A stretch of DNA of 64,000 bases, from positions 124,001-188,000 of the forward strand of contig JBEBJI010000001.1 of assembly GCA_040079935.1 (NCBI GenBank), read 5' to 3'. Below the pieces are notes generated by a model, which had not been told where the DNA came from, did no database searches, and saw only the letters and a list, made by a program, of their open reading frames with translations. Below, piece by piece: positions 58,492 through 64,000 of the stretch. The DNA is from Methylotenera_A sp040079935 (GTDB lineage: Bacteria > Pseudomonadota > Gammaproteobacteria > Burkholderiales > Methylophilaceae). The translations under genes and the position numbers were made by a program. Positions within the stretch are counted from its first letter, which is position 1. Each line of letters opens with the position of its first letter.

Positions 58492-60273
58492 ATGTTGCGT
58501 TTCGTCATTTTTGTTTGTTTGTTGGCGACTTATACAAACACTTTCGCCGTCAGTCAAATCAACATCCAAATTGGTGCTTTAAGTAACGATACGATTGAAG
58601 CGCGCAATGCCGACATTCAACTTAACTTAACATCTGCGCCGACTATTGCGCTGAAAGCCGAACTGAAACAGCCTGTCGATAAAGTGTGGTCGCAAGCACA
58701 ATTGCGCTGCCAATTACCCACTTTATTGTTGCAAGAAACTTGGCATTGTAGCGATGGAAAATTTAGCGCAGCGCGAATCAACTTGCCTTTTGCGCTAGAT
58801 TTTACGCCGCAAACTAAAGGTTTTGTGGCGAACTTAAATTTGCGAAATGCTAGCTTTAGCGATGAAGCTGGCTTGCACGCGGCCGAGAAATTAACAGGTT
58901 ATCTCACCGTGGTCGCACGCCAGGATGGCGAAACGTTGCACTTTAACAGCGCACTTAATTGGCAAAGTGGCGAGATGTTCTGGCAGCCGCTTTACATCGC
59001 CAACGGTGGCCACGAACTGCAGGCAAATGGTAGTTTGAAGGGCGATATTCTCACGCTGGATTTTGCAACTTTAAAGCTGGATAAAGTGGGCGATTTAAAA
59101 TTTAGCGGCCAAACTAATACCAAAACTTTTAAGATTCAAAATTTAAACGCAGATTTGCCCAATTTAGATTTAGCCGAAGCTTACCCTTTGTTATTTAAGC
59201 CTTTTTTAGGTAAAACCATGCTCAACAATGCCGAGCTGAGCGGCAAAGCGGCACTGAATATTCGCGTGGTGGATGCGCAAATAAAGACGTTTGAAGTGCA
59301 TTTAAAAGATGTAAATATTGATGACAAAAACAAAAAATTTGCGTTTTACGAGGTGAATGCAGATATTCCATGGAATTACGACGAAGAGACGAAAGTAACG
59401 CTTTCGTATCAAAATGGTCAATTATTAAACATGCCGCTAGGCCGCACCAGTATTGGTGCACAGGTCAATCGTTTTTCGCTCGTTTCACCTGAAATTAGTT
59501 TGCCCATTTTAGATGGCGCGTTTAAATTAAGCGATATTTCTGCCGCGCGCATCAACGAAAATTGGTATTGGCATTTGCGCGCAGCGCTAACGCCCGTTTC
59601 AATGCCCGATGCTTCGCGTGCGTTCAAATTGCCCATTATGCAAGGTAAGGCATCGGCCGAAATCCCGCTTGTAACCTATAGCGGCGGTATTTTAACTACC
59701 GATGGTTCAATGGTGCTAAACGTATTTGATGGTACCGCGACGGTGACACAACTCACCATGATTAATCCGTTAAGCGAGACGCCAAGATTAAGCGCCGACA
59801 TGAATTTGCGTAATCTCGATTTGGGCAGTTTAACGCGCACCTTTAAATTTGGTGCCATCGAGGGCAAGTTAGATGGCGACGTGGCCGATTTGGAAATGGT
59901 GAACTGGAAACCCGTTAAAATGGACGCAAGCTTGCACAGTAGCCCGGGGAAATACACCAAAAAAATCTCGCAACGCGCGGTAGAAAATATCTCATCGCTA
60001 GGCGGGGCGGGTGCTGGTGCGGCGGTACAACGCAGTTTCTTACGTTTTTTTGAGCAATTTAATTACGCAAAAATGGGCTTAAGCTGCAAATTGCGCGACA
60101 ATGTTTGCGAAATGGGCGGCGTCGAGTCAACGCCTGGGGGGTACGTAATCGTTAAAGGCAGTGGTATCCCCGCAATTACCGTGTTAGGCTACAATAAAAC
60201 CGTGAGTTGGAGTGAATTGGTTGATCGCGTGCAGCGGGTGATTGAAGGCAACACCAAATTGATTATTGAGTAA
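58492..60273 (+). CDS. ydbH: YdbH family AsmA-like envelope protein
   Basis: 593 aa with an N-terminal signal or anchor (about 1-20) and long beta-rich repeats as in AsmA-like proteins; the C-terminal region carries the YdbH features YTKKISQRAVENISSLGG, RSFLRFFEQFNYAKMGLSC and ENVCEMGGV-like residues. YdbH, TamB and YhdP form bridges for phospholipid transport to the outer membrane in E. coli. It is shorter than E. coli YdbH (about 880 aa). The following ynbE and ydbL confirm the assignment. Confidence 0.87.
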   Translation: MLRFVIFVCLLATYTNTFAVSQINIQIGALSNDTIEARNADIQLNLTSAPTIALKAELKQPVDKVWSQAQLRCQLPTLLLQETWHCSDGKFSAARINLPFALDFTPQTKGFVANLNLRNASFSDEAGLHAAEKLTGYLTVVARQDGETLHFNSALNWQSGEMFWQPLYIANGGHELQANGSLKGDILTLDFATLKLDKVGDLKFSGQTNTKTFKIQNLNADLPNLDLAEAYPLLFKPFLGKTMLNNAELSGKAALNIRVVDAQIKTFEVHLKDVNIDDKNKKFAFYEVNADIPWNYDEETKVTLSYQNGQLLNMPLGRTSIGAQVNRFSLVSPEISLPILDGAFKLSDISAARINENWYWHLRAALTPVSMPDASRAFKLPIMQGKASAEIPLVTYSGGILTTDGSMVLNVFDGTATVTQLTMINPLSETPRLSADMNLRNLDLGSLTRTFKFGAIEGKLDGDVADLEMVNWKPVKMDASLHSSPGKYTKKISQRAVENISSLGGAGAGAAVQRSFLRFFEQFNYAKMGLSCKLRDNVCEMGGVESTPGGYVIVKGSGIPAITVLGYNKTVSWSELVDRVQRVIEGNTKLIIE

Positions 60274-60303
60274 GTCTAAGTAAATGATTATAAAGGATTA
60301 GAT

Positions 60304-60495
60304 ATGAAAAAGTTGTTAGTAATTTCAAGCGTAGGCGCGGTGGCAATACTGTCTGCATGCGTCACCATTAACATTTACTTTCCCGCCGCCGCAGCAGAAA
60401 AAGCGGCCGATAAAATTATCGAAGAAGTTTGGCAACTAAAAGATGGCGAGCAAGCACCAGATGCTGAAAAACCTGCCGAAACGCCCGCTAAATAA
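60304..60495 (+). CDS. ynbE: YnbE family lipoprotein
   Basis: A 63-aa lipoprotein (signal ending LSAC, Cys19) with the family's VTINIYFPAAAAEKAADKII stretch. In E. coli, YnbE is the outer membrane partner of YdbH. AAAGGA precedes the ATG. Same operon as ydbH and ydbL. Confidence 0.92.
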   Translation: MKKLLVISSVGAVAILSACVTINIYFPAAAAEKAADKIIEEVWQLKDGEQAPDAEKPAETPAK

Positions 60496-60526
60496 AGAAT
60501 ACTGTTTTAATAAAGGATAATTTGTC

Positions 60527-60943
60527 ATGAAAAAATTACTATTAAGTTTTGTGTTGACTGTGAGTATGTTCACTGCCAATTGGGTTGCCGCTGCGGCAGA
60601 TTTAGAGGTGAATACACCAGCAATTTCTGCGCTTAAAGCCAGCATGCAAGCGCGTCATGGTCAATTAAGCCCACACTATTCTGTAGGCGCAATTGGCTTA
60701 ACTAAAGATGGCATGGTTGCGGTAAAAGATGCAACAGCTGTGCCGCTAAAAGACCGTGGAGCTTTAAATGGCTTGGTTTCAGCCGAAAACGCAGACCGTG
60801 CTAATTTGTATAAAGAAATCGCCACAGCCAATGGTCACCCCGAATGGCAAGGCGATATACAAGCCACCTTTGCCGGCCGCTGGATAGATAAAGCGCAAAG
60901 CGGTTGGTGGTATCAGGGTGCGGGAGGTTGGGTGAAGAAGTAG
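60527..60943 (+). CDS. ydbL: YdbL family protein (DUF1318)
   Basis: 138 aa with a signal peptide (about 1-23). The mature domain matches DUF1318/YdbL: IGLTKDGMVAV, LVSAENADRANLYKEIA and ARWI-like GRWIDKAQSGWWYQG. It is thought to regulate the YdbH-YnbE complex. Last gene of that operon. Confidence 0.92.
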   Translation: MKKLLLSFVLTVSMFTANWVAAAADLEVNTPAISALKASMQARHGQLSPHYSVGAIGLTKDGMVAVKDATAVPLKDRGALNGLVSAENADRANLYKEIATANGHPEWQGDIQATFAGRWIDKAQSGWWYQGAGGWVKK

Positions 60944-61040
60944 GTATAAATTGATTAACTGTTAGGCTTGGCTTAGACTTTAAGTGCTATTTAAGTTATT
61001 TGATGAAATGCAAAGTGGTAAATAGGACGGATTCACGTTG

Positions 61041-61466
61041 ATGCCAGCCAGCGCAGCTGCTCAATTGTTACGTCTGATACACCTCATTGAGGTAAACGTC
61101 CGAGATTCGGGTGTCACAGCTACTACTGTCGATGGCTCTCTGTGTTTGTATCGCCCCGTATATGACAGACCTAGCGCAACTACTTATGAGATGTCGAGTG
61201 CGATAAACACATTTCATAGAGGAGTGTGCTTTCGCCGCGTTTATTGTGTTGAGCAGTCAGACTCGACTCAGCAGCTCGTTAAATTCAGCGTCCAGCTCAA
61301 AGATGAAAGTGAGCACCTTCTCGGCCAGTGGGACTTAGATTTGAATCACGGGATACACACCCATCCAGTCACAGGTGGGGTAAAGGGAAAGGAACACATA
61401 CCCTTCAAAGGTGGCATTCTTGACGTGGCGCTTGAAATAGCCAATCAGATTAAAGGGGGAATATAA
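61041..61466 (+). CDS. Unrecognised 141-aa protein
   Basis: The ATG at 61041 is preceded by AGGACGG at long spacing; a TTG at 61038 is also possible. The protein has no signal or membrane segment. Its C-terminal half reads GQWDLDLNHGIHTHPV then GKEHIPFKGGILDVALEI. A loose resemblance to DUF6516/TumE-like toxins can be imagined, but no antitoxin gene follows, and I do not claim it. Codon choice and base composition differ by eye from ydbL and the exonuclease gene, hinting at transfer. Confidence 0.6.
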   Translation: MPASAAAQLLRLIHLIEVNVRDSGVTATTVDGSLCLYRPVYDRPSATTYEMSSAINTFHRGVCFRRVYCVEQSDSTQQLVKFSVQLKDESEHLLGQWDLDLNHGIHTHPVTGGVKGKEHIPFKGGILDVALEIANQIKGGI

Positions 61467-61533
61467 AATTGGCAATTAACTCTTCCGCCGCATCCAGCGT
61501 TATTCTGTAAGTCAAATTTCACCAAAGATCATT

Positions 61534-61568
61534 GCCCTGCAGACCAATATCCATACGCCTTCCAGAGC
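61534..61568 (-). repeat. 35-bp dispersed repeat between two unknown genes (intergenic)
   Basis: Arms GCCCTGCAGACC and GCCTTCCAGAGC around the reversed core AATATCCATAC. It is the only recognisable feature in the 233-base gap 61467-61699. Confidence 0.88.
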
Positions 61569-61702
61569 ACCTATTTTGAATGCCTTTAAGCTTTAAAATT
61601 TGAAATAAGCTATTAATCCCACCCTTTTCTTGGCATAAGTTATGCTTGTGTTGAAATACACTGTAGCTAATTTAACTCAAGTTAAGTTAAGGGAGTATTG
61701 TG

Positions 61703-62200
61703 ATGCCAAGCAATGTTTCAAGTAACGTTTTAAGCTTTCCTACTTATGGGAAGGCGATTTCCTTGGATGACCAAGGCACGTACTACACCATGAACACGAG
61801 TACAGGCGCGATTCACAGCGTCTTTCGGCTGGAGTATGACGACGATTGGTACCTCTACCAACTGCAAAATACTAGTAGGGAAGACGAAATCTGCTGGCGG
61901 ATTATGGCAGAAAAAACTGGCTACTCACTCCAAAGCATGACAACAGAAGAGATAGGCTATCATTTCTCTAAAACAGAATTTGCAGAGCCTAGAGGCGCGT
62001 GGCAGGTGATTAGAAACTCGAAATTTGGCTTTGGTAAATTTACGCCGCTTAATGGAAATGACCCGATACGCCACGCCATTATTGCCTTTGAGGGTAATGA
62101 GATGTTGATGCCTGCACTCATCCACAAAGCAGAAGAAGAGACCATGCAAATGACAGAAGGTAGCGTTATTCATCAAGTGCTGGCGATGGCGCACGCTTAA
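61703..62200 (+). CDS. Unrecognised 165-aa protein
   Basis: The ATG at 61703 has GGGAG seven bases upstream (a GTG just before is less likely). It is soluble and acidic, with aromatic-rich segments (DDDWYLYQLQ, RGAWQVIRNSKFGFGKF). I recognise no family. It lies between the 35-bp repeat and the exonuclease gene and has no obvious partner. Confidence 0.7.
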   Translation: MPSNVSSNVLSFPTYGKAISLDDQGTYYTMNTSTGAIHSVFRLEYDDDWYLYQLQNTSREDEICWRIMAEKTGYSLQSMTTEEIGYHFSKTEFAEPRGAWQVIRNSKFGFGKFTPLNGNDPIRHAIIAFEGNEMLMPALIHKAEEETMQMTEGSVIHQVLAMAHA

Positions 62201-62238
62201 GCTTGCCCACGTAATACCGCATCGTGTATGCTTAGCGC

Positions 62239-63015
62239 ATGACACCGACCCTCGTTTTTGACATCGAAACTATCCCCGATACCACTGGCCTGCGCGCCTT
62301 GTTGGACTTGCCTTCCACCGCAACCGATGAAGAGGTTGCGAACATCGCTTTTCATCAACGTCGTCAGCATAATGGCAGTGATTTTTTGCCACTACAGCAA
62401 CACAAAATTTGCGCGATTTCGTGCGCTTTGCGCGAAGGCAATAATTTTAAAGTGTGGACTTTAGGTGATGCCGATTCGTCTGAAGCGGAGATTATTCAAC
62501 GCTTTTTTGATGGTATAGAAAAATACACGCCGCAAATCATTTCGTGGAACGGCGGCGGTTTTGACTTGCCCGTGCTGCATTACCGCGCCATGATTAACAA
62601 AGTACAGGCGTCACGCTATTGGGATTTAGGTGAGGACGACAAAGACTTCAAATGGAACAATTACATCAGCCGTTATCACATGCGGCATTTAGATTTGATG
62701 GATGTTTTGGCGATGTACAGCCCGCGCGCCAACGCGCCGCTGGATGACATCGCGCAGCTATGCGGCTTCCCAGGTAAGCTGGGCATGGATGGTAGCAAAG
62801 TTTGGGATGCGTTTAAAGCAGGGAAAATTGAAGAAATCCGCAATTATTGCGAAACCGATGTCGCCAATACGCACTTGGTTTTTTTACGCTTTCAATTGAT
62901 GCGCGGGCATCTCTCACCAGCCGCCTACGAGGCTGAGATTAAGCTTGTGCGCGAGACTTTAAGCGGCTATTCAGATAATCACTGGAAAGAGTTTTTAGCG
63001 GCCTGGAAAGCTTAA
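62239..63015 (+). CDS. PolB-like 3'-5' exonuclease (predicted)
   Basis: 258 aa with the DEDD-type exonuclease motifs: LVFDIETIPD (Exo I, residues 5-14), ISWNGGGFDLPVL (Exo II, about 110) and the Exo III region NYCETDVANTHLVFLR. This is the family of predicted exonucleases related to the PolB proofreading domain. It probably acts on DNA ends in repair; the precise role is unproven. Single gene, convergent with the M48 gene at the right edge. Confidence 0.88.
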   Translation: MTPTLVFDIETIPDTTGLRALLDLPSTATDEEVANIAFHQRRQHNGSDFLPLQQHKICAISCALREGNNFKVWTLGDADSSEAEIIQRFFDGIEKYTPQIISWNGGGFDLPVLHYRAMINKVQASRYWDLGEDDKDFKWNNYISRYHMRHLDLMDVLAMYSPRANAPLDDIAQLCGFPGKLGMDGSKVWDAFKAGKIEEIRNYCETDVANTHLVFLRFQLMRGHLSPAAYEAEIKLVRETLSGYSDNHWKEFLAAWKA

Positions 63016-63113
63016 AATAGTAAAAAATTAGCCTAGCAAAAAAATTGTATCGCAGGCCGCTTGGGTAATGGTTTGTATAGTGTAATAATTTTTATTGCTA
63101 CTGATTTTAACTA

Positions 63114-64000
63114 CTAATTGATTGTATGCTCAATTTTGGCGGCCGGCTGAGCGGGTTGATCGCTTGTGTTTTTCAGTTCTGGTATTAAAGTCTCGCCATT
63201 CGCAATTTTCGTATTAATTTCTTTCACGGTACTTTCAATTGCTACAAAGCGTTGCGGTGTTGTTGGGTGGCTGCTTTTAACTGTAATTGCTTGCGAATTA
63301 TTCACTGCCATTCTGCGCCAAAAGTCAGCGGCGTGTTCAATTTCGTAGCCAGCTTTTTTCATAAAATAAAGACCTACATAATCGGCCTCTTGTTCAAATT
63401 CAACTGAATAAGAATTTCCTGCTAAGCCAGCACCTGTTTTTGCAAATTCGCCATTGGTGTTAACACCTGCAGCGGCGGCAGCCACATCAAGTAGCAAGCC
63501 AAAAATACCACCAACCATCGCATTTTTTTGTTTTGCATCAATGTGTTTCATAGAGTTGTGAGCCAATTCATGGCTAAGCACCAACGCGATTTCTTCATCT
63601 GCTTTAAAAAAATCCATCATACCTTTGTAAACAACGATGTTTTTACCATCAGCATAGGCATTTTTTACATCGTCTGGTGCCAAAAATACGGAAAAATCAC
63701 AAGACTTAACTGGTGTAATGGTGACTTTTTTCTCAGCGGAATCTCTAGAAACTACAATTTCTACAGGCGAAAATGTTTTGCCAGATAACGCCAATTTATC
63801 TTTCAATTGCTTGATGGAATCTTTACCAATTGGCACCAACCAATTATCAATAGAAACTAGAGTATCGCCTGCTTTTAGCTCTCCCAATTCGGCTGGAGAT
63901 TGCGGTGCAACGTTTAAAATTTTAAATTTTTCAGAGATGTTATATTTTGTTTTTGCAGTTTCTTTCATCGAAGTGTTAAAGCTATCTTGATTCCAATAAT
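63114..64000 (-). CDS. M48 family metalloprotease with PDZ-like domain (5' part off the right edge)
   Basis: The frame is open to the window edge beyond the ATG at 63968 (residues before it read GNQDSFNTS), so the true start and probably a signal peptide lie outside. A PDZ-like segment (FKILNVAPQSPAELGELKAGDTL in part) precedes the M48 domain with HELAH in VLSHELAHNSMKH, and the EQEADYVGLYFMKKAGY third-ligand region. It ends in a Pro/Ala tail. It is probably a periplasmic quality-control protease, the third M48 enzyme in the window. Confidence 0.87.
   Translation of the reverse strand, partial: YWNQDSFNTSMKETAKTKYNISEKFKILNVAPQSPAELGELKAGDTLVSIDNWLVPIGKDSIKQLKDKLALSGKTFSPVEIVVSRDSAEKKVTITPVKSCDFSVFLAPDDVKNAYADGKNIVVYKGMMDFFKADEEIALVLSHELAHNSMKHIDAKQKNAMVGGIFGLLLDVAAAAAGVNTNGEFAKTGAGLAGNSYSVEFEQEADYVGLYFMKKAGYEIEHAADFWRRMAVNNSQAITVKSSHPTTPQRFVAIESTVKEINTKIANGETLIPELKNTSDQPAQPAAKIEHTIN

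Noticed and set aside
61041..61466. Toxin of a TumE/DUF6516-type toxin-antitoxin pair
   Set aside because: Only a loose C-terminal resemblance, and no antitoxin-like gene follows.
1..64000. tRNA, rRNA, insertion sequence or prophage genes
   Set aside because: No cloverleaf-like sequence, transposase, integrase or phage structural gene was recognised on either strand.

Overview
This window reads as a chromosome segment of a Betaproteobacterium. From the protein sequences and gene order I would guess Nitrosomonadales/Methylophilaceae (Methylotenera-like), but that placement is from memory. By eye the base composition is moderate (mid-40s % GC), genes are packed, and most lie in conserved operons. 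I see no tRNA, rRNA, CRISPR array, prophage, transposase or integrase.

Layout. 1-3065 (minus): ribE, ribBX, yqgE, ruvX and a partial pyrR. 3274-4953 (plus): an unrecognised 559-aa protein. 5034-14416 (plus): an envelope/competence run of lolC, lolD, comEC, exbB, exbD, msbA, lpxK, ycaR and kdsB, covering lipoprotein release, DNA uptake, proton-driven energisation and lipid A/Kdo supply. 14429-15087: a pile-up of four different palindromic repeats around a DUF486 gene. 15084-20710 (minus): sucC, sucD, an exported ankyrin protein, nadE, glnB and an exported unknown. 20818-22362 (plus): a cysteine hydrolase and serB. 22375-28073 (minus): a mostly periplasmic redox set (exported ankyrin protein, flavocytochrome c fccA-fccB, PQQ-type sugar dehydrogenase, exported unknown, SMP-30-like lipoprotein) ending in a ferritin-like DUF455 protein. 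28121-35149 (minus): purL, an FTR1 iron permease, a parvulin, bolA, yciI and yciB. 35253-41750 (plus): yciV-type PHP nuclease, yciO, an M50 protease, trpS, a small exported unknown, scpA, scpB and rluB. 41753-50336 (minus): arsC-like, dapE, prmB, a membrane GGDEF-EAL protein, dapD, an M48 lipoprotein and kup. 50485-54730 (minus): a stress/membrane operon (HPF-like fragment, hpf, htpX, yqhA, an AI-2E/PerM protein, terC) divergent from an nhaR-type regulator. 55774-64000: xseA (minus), then dsbB, cysM, ydbH-ynbE-ydbL, two unknown genes and a PolB-like exonuclease (plus), and a right-edge partial M48/PDZ protease (minus).

The most unusual signal is a dispersed 35-bp element with a fixed 12-11-12 architecture: two imperfectly inverted arms around an asymmetric core, GCATGGATATT. 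I find 14 clear and 2 degenerate copies, about one per 4 kb. Four clear copies are intergenic. The other ten lie inside protein-coding genes (comEC twice, purL twice, xseA twice, nadE, a PQQ dehydrogenase, a DUF455 gene, rluB). They are translated in four different frames without breaking the genes, and the consensus has no stop codon in any of the six frames. This resembles neither ordinary REP elements, which avoid genes, nor a known insertion sequence. A coding-tolerant mobile palindrome or an uptake-signal-like sequence are the two ideas offered.
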